A stretch of 64,000 nucleotides of DNA from Liolophura sinensis (lineage: Eukaryota; Mollusca; Polyplacophora; Chitonida; Chitonidae), in the NCBI RefSeq assembly GCF_032854445.1, contig NC_088303.1, positions 29,769,501 to 29,833,500 on the forward strand, read 5' to 3'. The position numbers and the translations under genes are program-made. This document shows positions 33,011 through 45,080 of this stretch, one piece after another. The notes beneath the pieces were generated by a model, which was not told where the DNA came from, did not search any database, and saw nothing but the letters and a program-made list of their open reading frames with translations. Numbering within the stretch: the first letter of the stretch is position 1; each line of letters starts with the position of its first letter.

Positions 33011-34206
33011 AGCAACAACTGCATCTTAAAATAAAGAGTTGACAAGGCGCCGAGTGACGTGTTGATTTTTTTTCCAGAATGTACTGTTCCGAGTTGTTTC
33101 TCTTACACAAACGTGTTTGTAGTAATGTAACAACTATTATTTTTCAAGAATCCTGCAGTGTCATTTCGAACAAATAACCGTTAAGACCCGTTACATTACA
33201 ATTAGCGTCAATGAATGCTCTTTTGTGCCACATTTATTCGAAGAGTTGAAAATAGTATATCACATGATTGATCTTTTAGTGACGGTGTTACATGAAGTTT
33301 CAGTGCAACAGCATGAGAGCTTTTAGCCGGTTGGAGTCCATTCAGTTGTACACTGGGTGTGTAAGATAATGGACAGTGGCCCTGACAAGGAATCAGTATT
33401 CTTAACACAATAAAGCACAACTTGTCTGTTGTTTGTCAGTGGATTTTTTATGGGTCATCATTCTACAAAAGCCGTTTATCACATGACATTAGAATTTATA
33501 CTCTTACTTTGTATACATACACCCTCCAGGACTGCCAGTCAATTCTTCATAGCAAAGCAGTTAACTGAAACACCTTTAGTTGGCGAACTGCCAGAAGTAA
33601 TGAGAAAATAGGTTGTATTTCTTTCGTAATGTGACAGCCACCGATTCTTAACTGTTTTTGATGTCACTCTGCTATTATATACAGGTTCTGTGTATGTTTG
33701 CATTGTAGGTGGTGCCTGATTGGCTACCTGCTTACCATGGGTGGCCTCTGCAATCCCATAATCAACACCACCACCGATGGCAACTGATCCCTCTCACAAT
33801 ACATCACCGTGAATACTTTGTACAGGTGAGCTAAAAATTTAGTAACTTTGACAGGTCACTATATAAGTATGCAATCTACCTACAAAGTAACAGCTTACTA
33901 CGTAAAATGTCACCGACTAAGGGCTCAATACTTGATGAATCCCATCACCATTGGCACGCAGCCAGAGTAAAAAGTCTGTGAAATTAACTTGACCGTCAAA
34001 CAGTGCAAGCCATTGAAAACGCGAGACACACTACAGATACTTCTGATACACATCACATTTTGCAGATAGAACGTCAACGGTTGGTAATCTCCTCATTTAA
34101 TGCTGCTTTCATTAATATTTTGGCCATGCTTGTGCTGAGACCCCACCCAGTTCAAAATTCTGACCAATACTTAACCTATCCCATTTCACTGGACACTACT
34201 CTTAAT

Positions 34207-34372
34207 TTTATTTGGTTGTTTGTTTGCTGTTTTATGCTGTTCTCAAGAATATTTCACTCGTGCGACAGTAGACACCATTATGGTGAGAGGAAACTGGCTT
34301 GGGGAAACCAACAACTATCTGCAGGTTGTTGCCAGACCTTCCCAAGTAGGACCATAGATGAGCCGGACTCCG
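34207..34372 (-). mobile_element. SINE-1 copy, diverged
   Basis: Minus orientation: 'ttctcaagaatatttcactc', 'accattatggtgagaggaaa', 'ctgcaggttgttgccagacc'. The head is missing. Confidence 0.85.
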
Positions 34373-34654
34373 AACGCTATTAAAAATAACAATGTTATTT
34401 CTTTTGATGTGTCTGCAGGGGTCATTTCCATTGTACACCAGGACTCCCTGGCAAAGTGGTCAACAGAGTTGTTCAAATCACTGGAATCATTTAATGCCAT
34501 TTAACTTAATCATGGTAATGTTCTGAGGCTTGACCCCAGGAAGCGAGTCAGGTGGATTTACTTTTGACACAAACTGAAACCTTCGTATTTTGCCTCTCTG
34601 AAGCATTATGATTGTGTAATACAAAATAGCAAGGCATTCAGAGAATTCTGGTAG

Positions 34655-34890
34655 CTCGTCTGATTTGTAAAACTGCATCATTTTCAAGTGATATGATCCA
34701 TCCAAATGTTGACCTCTAAACCAAAGTAGAAATGACAGACACTGTCATACACAGACATTATGCTCTAATTATATAGTGCTAAGATCTTGCCATTAAATCA
34801 ATAAGAAAGGCCAAAATTACTTTACTGCCACAACTATCACTGTTTATCGTATGCGTAAGGATTGCAGAGCAGTGACTTCATATGTTCTCG
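34655..34890 (+). repeat. Interspersed repeat R2, copy 2
   Basis: Second copy of R2 (see 32740-33010), continuing into 34890-35230 with 'gatgattggctagccctgta' sequences. Non-coding. Confidence 0.7.
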
Positions 34891-36139
34891 AGTTTGTAAA
34901 TCATTTAGCTCGAAAAAGAAACTGTGGGGAGCATCAGTCCACAATCCACAACTTAACCACAGAGGTCTTTGATATTCAAATCGTGAACTGCATCTGGCAA
35001 TCCATGTAATATGGAAAGCTACTGCAACCCTGTGAACAGCTGAACAAACTGTTGAGCTATGAGTTAAAAAGACTTCCTTGGTCTTTGATATGCAAACTGC
35101 CACTGATGATTGGCTAGCCCTGTACTATGGATGACCACTGCCACCCTATGATTGGCCAAAAACTTTAACCAAACTGGACACCGACAGCATCGGATTCCAA
35201 TCTCTCAATACCTCTCCTCACTTCATCAGGCGAGCTGACGAAGTAAGTGTTTTCATCTCAAAAACACGGCCACTGTCACACATTACGCAGTGAAATTGAA
35301 TAGGACATTTAAAAATCCCAGTCAAATTATCAAAAAAGAAAGACAATGTACGTAAAAGCAGATATAATTTAATACATGAAAATCAATTTTTTCAGCATGA
35401 AGAAAAAAAAAGTATAAACAGTTTGATATGATATGAGAATCATAATCTAATGCAATCAACCATTTAATTAGCGTAATGTCTTACATTAATTGTTATAAAA
35501 CAGAGGTTCTCCTGCCCTATAGAGCTTGACATTGTATTTCTACAAATTGGGTAAAAGTACCAAACATGGTTAAATTGTTCAAATAAAACCATCAGGAATA
35601 AAGCATCACTTTATGACAATTTAAAATGACAACAGATACAAGCTATCTGTTAAACTACTACCATTCTCCATGAGTTTGAGAGGTACTGATGCCGTTTTGC
35701 TGTCTAGTTTGAGACATCAAACATTTTATGTTGATGTTCATTGCAAATCCTGGATATACAGAAATGTCTGTAAACTCTGCCGAAACCACAGCGCACAGTT
35801 TAATAGAGGGCCCTCTTTACATCATCCTGCACCAAGTAACTCTGTCATTGATACTTTGTGGGTAAAATTTGACCACACAGCTGTGGGGCGGGATGACCAA
35901 TAAGTGTCCCCCTAACTCCATTTCCTTATGGATCTTAAACACTTTTAAAGCAGTACCATGTTTCTGGTATTCAACAGGGAGTTATATTATTTTATGGAGG
36001 ATTCAGTCATTCCTGGCAAACCACGCTGTCAAACAATGAAGGCAACACCTTGTCACTAATCAGCTGCCAATGGTCATCTTTCTGACCAATCACAATCCCT
36101 TTGACATCATAATCAGAAAACAACAACTGTTTTGATTGG

Positions 36140-36309
36140 TCATGAGTTCTCTTGCCCACCCTCCTTCTCCATGGTTGCAATGTCTATCTTCAGCTGGTTA
36201 ATATTTTCCTTACACTGCTTCAGTCGCTCATTCAGTTCTGAGATCTCATATCGTATCTTACTTTTTGCAGACAAAATGGAGTTCAGGGTTTTTTCACGCT
36301 TTTCTTCAA
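36140..36309 (-). CDS. YEATS4: YEATS4 exon 7 (coiled coil and stop)
   Basis: Acceptor 'ttttattgcag'. Encodes 55 residues from EEKREKTLN to QENS, then TGA at 36142-36140. The heptad-like [20 protein letters not shown] is the family's C-terminal coiled coil. Confidence 0.96.
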
Positions 36310-39300
36310 CTGCAATAAAAGTGAGTGTACATATCATTATACATGAGCAGGAGAAACGAGATTTTTTAAAATACAAATGTCCGAACTAAAACAATGGGCA
36401 CTTGTTGAATCCTCATCCAAAGTGAACATGATTTCCAGGTTTGTAGACAAAACATAGGATCTAAACCAAGAGTTCATGTTGGTACAGTCTGGTTTCAGGT
36501 ATCATTTTGTATTAGTCCACACCACTGGTATCCACAGGTTATCTAACTAGATTTTCAGTAGTACTTTACTATTAACTTCTATATATAAGACATTTCTCAC
36601 TTTTAATGCACAACTTTGGTAATTTGGTAACAAGGTTATCACAGAACTCACCTGTTGGAGACACATGAATGCAAAACTTCAGCTCAATATACAACGTACT
36701 GAAATCGTGAATTTGGTAACTTAAAGTAATTAAATTGCAAAGAGAGCATCAGTGATGGAACATCCTCTTGTGTCATTGTGCTTTATACGCATGTAAAACT
36801 TCAGGTCAATACATGCTGTACTTTTTGAGATACCACCCCTAACATTTGTTTAACGTAGCTTTCCCCGTTGTTGGATGCCAACGCTCAGGTTAAGACATAA
36901 ACTACTTTGTACAGGTCAGCTGATAATTCAGCGTCAAGGGCTGTAAATCTGACTTCCATATAAACAGTACTTACAGTCTGTGTCATGTTTGTGAGCTCCC
37001 AAGGTCAAAGGTCGTGGATTGGACAATAGCTGGTGAATCATGGCTGTTGGGTCCTGGAAAATCTGGGTGGATCAAGGGCAAGAACTCTTACTGGCAGAAG
37101 ACAACATGCTACCATTTTAGAGCACTTCATGTTCGTGTTTCTAAACTGCAAACAAGTTATCTAATTTCAATCTATTTATACCAGACTAGATCACTAAGTA
37201 TTTGAAAACTGGTGTTATACCATGTACAAATATCAACTGTCTGTTTTGTGATTGACAGAGAATGTTTTTTAATACGCTGTGCACTATTCCACTTGGTTAC
37301 ATATATTCAACACAACTCTTAAATGCTAAACACACATGCACTTAGACCTATCCCATTACAAATGCACATTAATTAGGCTGTATTAACCTCTGTAGAGAAT
37401 ACATCGGACTCAAAAACCATGACAATGCATAACTCCCTCCTTCTCACCCCTCATCAACCAAATGAAAAGGTTAAAATCTTATCTGATATATACACAGCAC
37501 TCTTCGTTAACACTCAAAAACATCACACGTCATTGATAAGAAGCAAGATAAAACTCACCAATTCTTCATACACCTCTGATACCAGGGATTTTTTCCCCAG
37601 CATTATGTCAGTCTCACTCTGGAACAGCTTCAGCAGATGATACAGCGTCACCTGCAAAGAGATCATGTCAAATAGTCAAATTTAACATGGCTGCCAGGAT
37701 TAACTCCAGTACACACAAAAATACGTGATACGTCTTTAGCAAAGTTTTATAAAATAGATGGAGCATAGAGAAATCAGCTCTGCCATATTAAAACATCAGA
37801 TTATGGCTCAAATCTTATTTTCCCACTTCAGGAAGTCTACATGAATTTTATTGAAAGCTGCATGTAATTAATGAAGTTAGAAAAAGTGGCATTCAAATTT
37901 AATTTACTCACTGGTCTTTCATTTGGATCATTAAAGTAGATTTTGATGATAATCTCGAATTCTCCCCATCCTGTTTCTGTAACTTCATAGGGAGGGCGAA
38001 CAACAACTGTCAAGACGAAGCAACATTTGTGGTCCATTTTTGAAGATTACAGCGGTGAAAGATGGTCACATGAAACGTTCAAGGTCATGTGACCCCAAAA
38101 AGTTGTGTCACAGCTTCCATTTTGTATGTACTCACATGACATTTCCATAGACACTGATTGGTTGATGTAGATGACAACAATCTCATAAGATCCAGATTGC
38201 CCACCAATGAGCAAAATCTTGTGCCTGGCTCATTTGTTTCTGGACTTTTTGTTGCCCAAAGTTAAACAAACTGAATCTCTGTATCAAGTGTTCCAGATTC
38301 AGGAATTATTATTGTGGTTACCCGTGCACAAATAAATTTCGTGGATTTTTGATGTTTGGATCAAGAAATCTTGTTTTCAAGAACAAATGTTGTCCGTATG
38401 CGCTGGGTTTTAGCCTAGACATTTGCAAAGGTAGTGATACAAACAATATGACTGTACCAGCTACCTACATGTATAAATGTGCAGCCAGTCCAATCTGGAC
38501 CATTATACACATCTGACAAAGGCTGTCCCCCTGTTTGTATACTAGCAAACAAGTCTAGTGATGGAGCAAGGAAGAGACCTGCTGGCCTCTTTATTTTACA
38601 AAATTTCTTTATCATATCAAACTGTTGCCTTTATACAGACATGAATGGGGTACCGGCAGATTTTGCTCTCACAAAAGGTTTACCCACTGTCCAGTATCAA
38701 TGAAATGATGTAATACGTCTCAATTCGGACTTCTGCCGAATATCCCAATATTGCAGAAGTAATAAGCACAAATAATGTACAGGTTAAATTTTCATACTAT
38801 TAGAAACATGCACTTCGACACCTGAAGAAAACCCACAAATTAATAATTATGCACGCCTTCTAATTTTAGTCAATCCATCATACTCCCAAAAATAACGCCC
38901 CTGAGACTCCTAAGTCTGGGTGCGCTAGTTAGACACATTTAACAAAAGTAAAAGTTTAGGGAGAGTGAATTTAGATGTACAAATCACTGTCCATGTCATT
39001 TGCAAGGGTGTGACACACCTGCTCAAGTTGTCAGATCAGATGATTACATTCATGGATATGAGGATGGATATTAATGTTGTTGGATATTGATGCATTAATG
39101 TTGTTTGACAAGAGAGATTCCGGGATAAACAACATTAAAGGAGAAGAAAACTTAAAAACATGACACTATAGGCTGAAAAGAGCACATTTTTTCCCCCCTC
39201 CAGTGGTGCCTGCTGTTTAATTTTGCGATTTTTCCTCGCCATACACGTAAAGCCTGAAAACGGCAAAGCTGGCATAAATCGCCAGCTCCATGGGGTCCTC

Positions 39301-41621
39301 CATCTTCAACACTCTGTAATTTATGCTGGAGGCGTTTATACTCTCAGCCAATGAGAGTCGTTAAAACTGCCGGCTTGTTCGTGTAAACTTGGAACCAACA
39401 TTCCGGCTTCCCGATCGTTACCTTCCGGGAAGAAAATTTCTACTGGAAATGTACGAACTGCACTTCTGCAGTTTCCGACGGCAATTCTCCTCATAACACA
39501 GAAGACTTCAGGACTAGTTCTGCAAAATGGAGTCGCCCACAGCGGATTTTGACTTTATTTATAATTTATCAGCTTGAGGTACATTTTAGAATTTTTTTTT
39601 ATGGCATGCACCTGTGAGGAAATACATACTCTTTTCATTGGTACTTGATTGATATTTAAATTTTCTTCTGCTTAAATGTTGTTTGACAAGAGGGATTCCA
39701 GGATGAACAACATTAAGACACAAACCAGCTGTAATCTACTCATTCTTTTGTAAGTTTACATCTTCAAACCACTAGAAAACTAGAACAAACCTCGATTTGG
39801 GTTGGCATAACTTTCATGAAGTTTGAAGTTCACTTTCTTGACATAAGCGGACATGTCCTGCAGAAATCCAAACAAAATGATGTTAGTTCAATTATGGATG
39901 TACATTATGTTAGATTAAGCAGGAAAATTCAGACAGTTTGTTGAAAGACAGGTCTAGTATCCTGCATGATCGATGTTTATCACTATATTGATAAAAAAAT
40001 AACTTTTCCCAAACTGTAGAAGTGAGTTTAATGAGCAGAACGTAAAAAAAACGTAGTGACAGTGTAACCCATTGGTCTTTGGAAATTAACTTAAAAAATT
40101 ATGCCACATGACATACAGATTCCACTGACTAGTTTAATGTAACTTATAAGTAGTGTGACTTCGACAAACAAAAGGCTCATTTTGACTCAATTTTTGTTTT
40201 TTTTTTTTTGACTGGTGTCTTACGCCGTACTCAAGAATATTTCACTTATACGACGGCGGTCAGCATTATGGTGGGTGGAACCGGGCAGAGCCCGGGGGAA
40301 CCCATGACCATCCGCAGGTTGCTCTCAGACCTTCCCACATACGGCTGGAGAGGAAGACAGCATGAGCTGGTCTTGAACTCACAGCGACCGCATTGGTGAG
40401 AGGCTTCTGGGTAAATACGCTGCGCTAGCGCGCTAACCGACTGACCCACAAAGGCCCCCATTTTGACTCACTGTTTCAGCACTGATTTACAGACTTACAG
40501 ACTTACAAATGCTTTTTGCCATTAAGATCTGACATGCAACGATTGCTCAGGGCCCTTGTCATAGGCAAACAAACATGTATGCCAGTGGTTGGGAATTGAG
40601 GACCTTACCATTGAGCCATGTGCCGCATGGAATTCCATATTAAAACGAAAGAGTACAGTAGAGTTACCTCGTTTCTGAAGGGCTTGACATAAACTGTCCA
40701 CTGGTGGGTGTGACCATCTTCCTCACGTTTCTTGCCAAAGTACCGAGCTATGTTTCCAAACACAATAGGCTTGATAATAGTCAATCCCTACAAATGTAAA
40801 ACACACAACCACTTTTCTGTATACTGACCTTATGTGAAAGAATCAAACACACACACACAAAAAACAAACAAACAAAAATTAAATTTTAAAATCAAAGATT
40901 GCCAGGAGCTTTTATGAAGTTCCAGACTGAAAAGAGGTTATTATCATGTTATACATCAGATAAAGGCCATCATTAAAACATGCTTTGTTGGGGTAAGTAG
41001 GGTAACCCCACCATTTCAGATAAAAATAGTCAGTCAGCAGAGATTTTTCTTTTCTTTTATCATTCTAGCTAATGAAAAGAATAGGGATTTTTAAGAAATT
41101 ACCGCAGGCAAAAAAAAAACAACGCACTAAATACATGAACTTTACTGAGAGGCCCTTCTTTCGAGAGTCGGTTAAGTTACAACCAATAAAGATATTTTTA
41201 ATGATGGCCCAACCTACAATTTGAAGCGACCAACACAATACTAATGCTAGAAGCCTGATCGGCGTTTCAGGGGCTTCGCGACTTCATGCAGGTATTGGCG
41301 AGACAGGTGAGGACTATCGCTCACTAATATAGATAACAGACATTATTTTATGGCAGTTGCTAGATTGATTACATTTTCGTCTGTCAACTCGAGTGTTGTT
41401 GGCACCTAACGTAAAATCACGCCTTTTAGCTGCAGTAGTTTGCCAGAACCCTCACCTTTCTCACCGATATCTGCATGAACGCCTGAGACCCTGGAAATGC
41501 AGGTTGGGCTTATTCATGAAATCTCATAACCGTTAACTGATGTCTTATGAATAACGTACAGTGTATATAAGGATCAGCCTGTTCCAGCAATTGAGCAATT
41601 GAGGCCTAGTGTAATTGAAGG

Positions 41622-41672
<51 letters not shown>

Positions 41673-43578
41673 GTATATATTGCCCGAACTGTAAAAAGAC
41701 GATGCCTAAAGACTAAAATCAATTTCTACCGGATACTTACGTAGCAATATTACAAAGCCACGAATATTAACATCCCCAATTGCAGTGGATCATCACCATT
41801 CAGTGAACGTTCCATGTGCTAGATATTTTGTTCTTGACAATCATGCATATGACTGTCAAGGTTAAATTCACAGTTTCGAACAAGTGTTCCTCGCAAGAAG
41901 CAGGAGGTGATAAATAAAATGGAGCTACTTGGACGAAATATTGATATTTTCATGAAATTCAAGCAAGGGTATAAAACTTGACCAAGTGTGGACTTAAAGT
42001 TACAACAGCTACGCAGCCCAGCATGAACCGTACATAAACATTCACCTTTGTCAAATTTCTCTGATACTCTGTAGTAAAAGACATGCTGATATGACATGCG
42101 CATTTGAATCCCGGACATCACAAGTGACATTTTGTGAGCAGAAGAATCCATGTGGTACCAATCAATCCTGCTTAACTAATACCATATGAGCCTCCGAAAC
42201 AGAAGAGTGTCAAAGACAGTTTTGGCACGTGGCTTTCAACTTTCTTATTGCGTTGAAAATTGACTTCATTTTCCTTCATATTCATTACAATAAAAACAAA
42301 AACTAGCAGGGTGGTGACAGAATTGCCTTTTGGTATTTGTTGTTTACTGGAGCTTTGAAAACTGAATTCAGCAGGTTGTCAATCACCTGTCAAGACAAAA
42401 CCGATTTGTTGCCAAGTCTCATGATCGAGAATGGCTTCACAAAATATTCACTCTTTTCAGTGAACAATTCAAATATCTGCACAATTTTCCCTCCCCTAAA
42501 GCATCGCCTGATAGACTTTAAGTGGTGGAGTACCTTGTACTGAATCCCATCCTTCTGTGTGAAGTAAAATAACACACATAGTGTGTCATTTTAGTGTAAG
42601 AATATATTCTACTATGCAAACAAATATGAAGTTCAAATTATTGCCATCTATATTGTCTGCTGTGTAGTGAACTATTGTAACCATCCTCACTGTTTATACA
42701 ATTCAACCGCAAATTGTCTGAAAAAAAAAATTATGGCCGCTAGACAGTTTCAGACTAGGGGCCAATTGGCTCCTAAGCAAATTTGCACATCCGGGAAAAT
42801 CATTCATGAGATGAAAGATAACATGGTATAGCTCTTTGAGGAAAATGAACAACTTTGGATGATATTTTGAGAACTACGAATGACACAGTTCAAGTAGACT
42901 GACTGTTGGTTGAGAAATATTCAAATACGTCATATTCATGGTTGCTCAACGATAATCAGGGTCAAGCAAGTTTGTCTCAAAGGTCTGAAACAGGTATTGG
43001 CCCAAATTACCACTTCACCTATCTCTAGCTGGTCAGATCCACATGGTAACATATCTCCTTCCAACTGCCACACGAAATCTTGCAATGAAAATCCAATAAA
43101 GTATGGCTTCACGCCTAAAATTTCTGCAGGCCATACTGTCGCCAGCTCTGATGGTGGTTGAGCAATCATGAATATGGCATATCCGAATATTTCTCAACCA
43201 AAAGTCAGCGTACTCGGACTATGGCTGATAATAACTGGAAATTATACTATGTTAGACAGCCGAACAATCTGCGGGAGATTTTAAGCTCAGGATGCTGACA
43301 TGAGGCAGAATGACGTCAACTCATTGAGGGAACAGCATTTCTGAATGAATAGTGGGAAGGCTCACTGACTAGCCAAAAGCATCAACCTACATGTAGTGTT
43401 TACAACTGCCAAAAGCTGGCTCTTCAATGAATTGACGATCCTCTAACACGTTACAGCAACCGCAACTTTAAAATTTCCAGTTACTTCACTACTTCATATG
43501 TATGCAAATACAGCAGGATGACGTAAAATCGGTCTTTACTTTCATTCTCCCGCCGGAGTCTGGTCCGAAGTCGGCCAT
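36140..43578 (-). CDS. YEATS4: YEATS4/GAS41 acetyl-histone reader (seven coding exons)
   Basis: Complete minus-strand gene of 223 residues (human is 227). The spliced protein begins [13 protein letters not shown] and follows GAS41 closely: [64 protein letters not shown] and a C-terminal coiled coil (about 170-215). The YEATS fold binds acetylated or crotonylated histone H3 lysines through an aromatic cage. The cage residues known from human GAS41 (His71, Tyr74, Trp93, Phe96) are His67, Tyr70, Trp89 and Phe92 here, all conserved. The family works in the TIP60/NuA4 and SRCAP chromatin complexes, and the coiled coil mediates dimerisation and complex binding. Every intron is GT-AG and phases match. 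A SINE and several MITE-type elements sit in its introns. It converges with the kinase gene. Confidence 0.97.
36975..37062 (-). CDS. YEATS4: YEATS4 exon 6
   Basis: Acceptor 'atccacccag', donor 'gtaagt' after one base. Encodes [13 protein letters not shown] and then [12 protein letters not shown], matching the GAS41 linker before the coiled coil. Confidence 0.96.
37559..37651 (-). CDS. YEATS4: YEATS4 exon 5
   Basis: 31 codons in phase 0, acceptor 'ctctttgcag', donor 'gtgagt'. Encodes [13 protein letters not shown], the last YEATS strand and following helix, then [13 protein letters not shown]. Confidence 0.97.
37912..38006 (-). CDS. YEATS4: YEATS4 exon 4 (GWGEF acetyl-lysine pocket)
   Basis: Acceptor 'cgtcttgacag', donor 'gtgagt'. 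Encodes [20 protein letters not shown] with Trp89 and Phe92 of the aromatic cage. Confidence 0.98.
39139..39671 (-). mobile_element. MITE copy 1, TTAA target, in a YEATS4 intron
   Basis: About 530 bp bounded by TTAA on both sides and by inverted ends 'AGGAGAAGAAAA' and 'TTTTCTTCTGCT'. The interior is a non-coding, moderately GC-rich sequence with 'ctcagccaatgagagtcgtt' and 'acgaactgcac'. The copy at 51565-52130 is the same element in opposite orientation. TTAA duplication is typical of piggyBac-type elements (inference). Confidence 0.75.
39791..39857 (-). CDS. YEATS4: YEATS4 exon 3
   Basis: Acceptor 'tttctgcag', donor 'gtttgt' after one base. Encodes [20 protein letters not shown], including the reader-pocket residues His67 and Tyr70. 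Confidence 0.96.
40206..40458 (-). mobile_element. SINE-1 full-length copy in a YEATS4 intron
   Basis: Close to the window consensus, with an intact tRNA-like head ending 'gaggcccc' and a homopolymer tail. It lies in the YEATS4 intron between exons 2 and 3, in the gene's own orientation. Confidence 0.93.
40668..40787 (-). CDS. YEATS4: YEATS4 exon 2 (N-terminal YEATS strands)
   Basis: 40 codons in phase 0, acceptor 'catttgtag', donor 'gtaact'. Encodes [12 protein letters not shown] and [16 protein letters not shown], the most conserved early YEATS strands. Confidence 0.97.
41264..41499. repeat. Imperfect inverted repeat, about 50-bp arms
   Basis: Arms 41264-41312 and 41449-41499 pair at roughly three positions in four ('cttcatgcaggtattggcga' against 'tcaccgatatctgcatgaa'). 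The spacer is about 135 bp. In YEATS4 intron 1, near an AT microsatellite. Confidence 0.5.
41623..41668 (+). repeat. (AT)n microsatellite
   Basis: About 46 bp of uninterrupted AT dinucleotide in YEATS4 intron 1. Confidence 0.97.
42906..43201. mobile_element. MITE with about 45-bp terminal inverted repeats
   Basis: The left end 'TTGGTTGAGAAATATTC' through 'ATTCATGGTTGCTCAAC' is matched by the reverse complement of the right end ('gttgagcaatcatgaat' to 'gaatatttctcaaccaa') with only a few changes. It lies in YEATS4 intron 1. Part of the interior resembles 13085-13180 in a kinase-gene intron. Overlapping open frames inside it look incidental. Confidence 0.8.
43540..43578 (-). CDS. YEATS4: YEATS4 exon 1 (start codon)
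   Basis: ATG at 43578-43576, then 13 codons ending RMK before the donor 'gtaaag'. This start was chosen because the next residues ([10 protein letters not shown]) match the GAS41 N-terminus and the upstream sequence 'ggaataaaa' fits a start context. Human GAS41 has four extra residues before this Met. Confidence 0.93.
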
Positions 43579-44016
43579 TTTTATTCCTTCGGGAACGGCT
43601 CTGAACATACTAGACGGACAAAGTCCTGAAAAGGAAACAAATAGAAGGGTAAGTCCACACAATGGTGGTCTATGAAATAGTGAACAAGCTCCGATCAGGG
43701 AAGTACGTCTGGTGACTTGAAAATCTGTGGAAATACTGATTTCTTACCGGGGGAAAATTGGCTCCCGCATGTTGTTGAACGAGCGGAAGTTGTTATCACG
43801 TGACTGTTCATTCTCCACGATTGTCTACGTGGTAGAGTCGGCTCGTGGAGAGTCGTCAATGTGGGAACAGAGGCAGGCAGATTCGATTTTCACGGTCAGC
43901 GCAAGTATTTTTTCACTTGTCGAATCATATTTCCGTCAGAGTGAGCCCAGTTTGAGATAAGAAGCGTTGGTGTAAATTTGAAAGCCGACTGTTTCCCATT
44001 GTGTTGCTGTTAAGAG
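43579..44016. promoter_or_regulatory. YEATS4 promoter, probably bidirectional
   Basis: The 440 bp upstream of the YEATS4 ATG are less AT-rich and free of recognisable repeats. They contain a palindromic TCACGTGA E-box (43797-43804). On the plus strand the block ends at a good splice donor, 'taagaggtaagttt' with GT at 44017, which looks like the end of a non-coding first exon reading away from YEATS4. No TATA box was seen, as is usual for housekeeping genes. Confidence 0.5.
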
Positions 44017-45023
44017 GTAAGTTTGTTTCTCCAAATGTGCCAGACAGCACATGTTGGGAACACTGAAAATTCAGTGTGTAGATTAAAGCAGACGAAGGCA
44101 GACAAGGGTACGACAGATCTGTCAGTATCGTGTGTAATGATAGATCAGGGTAAAGTTGCGCTAACAGTTGCAGTTTTGGCACAAAGTTTGCCTGCCAGAT
44201 TATGAAGGGTTATCTTGTTCAGGATATATTGCAGACAACTGAGGTAAGGTCATGCTATTAATTAAGTACCCGGTACACATGTTGCAGCTATTTCAGCACA
44301 GCATGTACCGTAGGTTATGTGCGTCTGACACCAGAAGTATAACAGCGCAGTGCTTGTTTTTTAAATATTTTTTTTATACAGTTGAGAGTAAAACTGCAAG
44401 TTGAATCATTGTCAGATGATGGTTAGGTCGTAAGATATTATTGTTTTGTTTCAACTGGAAAATCAGATTAAGACATATTCGACATGTCAGATTATTCTTT
44501 AATGTTGGATTGGTGACTATGATGTTAGGTGGGAGGGAGTGTTCGACGCACAGTGGAGATGCTTGTCTGTAAATTGTGGCACATACTTTTCTCATTTTTC
44601 AGTAGCAATATTAGGCTTTGATTTGGGTGATTACCTGAAGTTTGTTTGGGACACCATGTAAGTTTTCTTCCACAAATGGACAAACAGGTAGACATTTATA
44701 GGTTGTTTGCTCTTTTGGTGAAAATGTATGTGTCACATGCATGGGAAAGGCTTTTGTTTTATAAAATTGGGCACTCCTATTCCCATCATTCATGACACTG
44801 ACCGCAGTAAGTCACATTCGCAGTTCAGGATGCACGCCACTACATTCGCCACAACAGAGCAGCCGTTGTCAAATGGGGAGGCGGCATATTTTTTACTTCC
44901 ACCTCGTGGCACTAGTGGGGAACAGGACCTTAAGTCATTGTTATGTCAAACATGAATTGTAGCGTAATATCTACAGCATTACAATGTATCAGTTTATATT
45001 GTAAGGTCATGCAGGTTTTAATG

Positions 45024-45080
45024 TGACGTCATCATGGCGAGAGAGAGAAGGGAATATCTGACGTCAATGAAATGACGTCA
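45024..45080. promoter_or_regulatory. Cluster of three perfect CRE sites
   Basis: TGACGTCA occurs at 45024-45031, 45059-45066 and 45073-45080. This palindromic octamer is the binding site of CREB/ATF bZIP factors. Three exact copies in 57 bp, where chance gives about one per 65 kb, suggest an enhancer or alternative promoter for the gene reading right from the YEATS4 promoter. Confidence 0.55.

Larger units (their letters stand above)
28807..36139. other. Intergenic region between two convergent genes
   Basis: Holds repeat R2 (two copies), one SINE-1 copy, one SINE fragment and otherwise AT-rich unique DNA with several AATAAA-like signals (for example near 30647, 31543 and 31788). The 3' UTRs of the kinase gene and of YEATS4 must end somewhere here, but the exact sites cannot be set from sequence. 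Confidence 0.6.

Noticed and set aside
33713-33829. Open 39-codon stretch with acceptor and donor (VVPDWLPAYHGW...)
   Set aside because: The same sequence pattern recurs near 35105-35150 and its end ('tactttgtacaggtgagc') near 36905, so it is part of a dispersed repeat rather than an exon.
42910-43169. Overlapping open frames of 83 (plus) and 77 (minus) codons
   Set aside because: They lie inside the MITE with terminal inverted repeats and show no protein motif.
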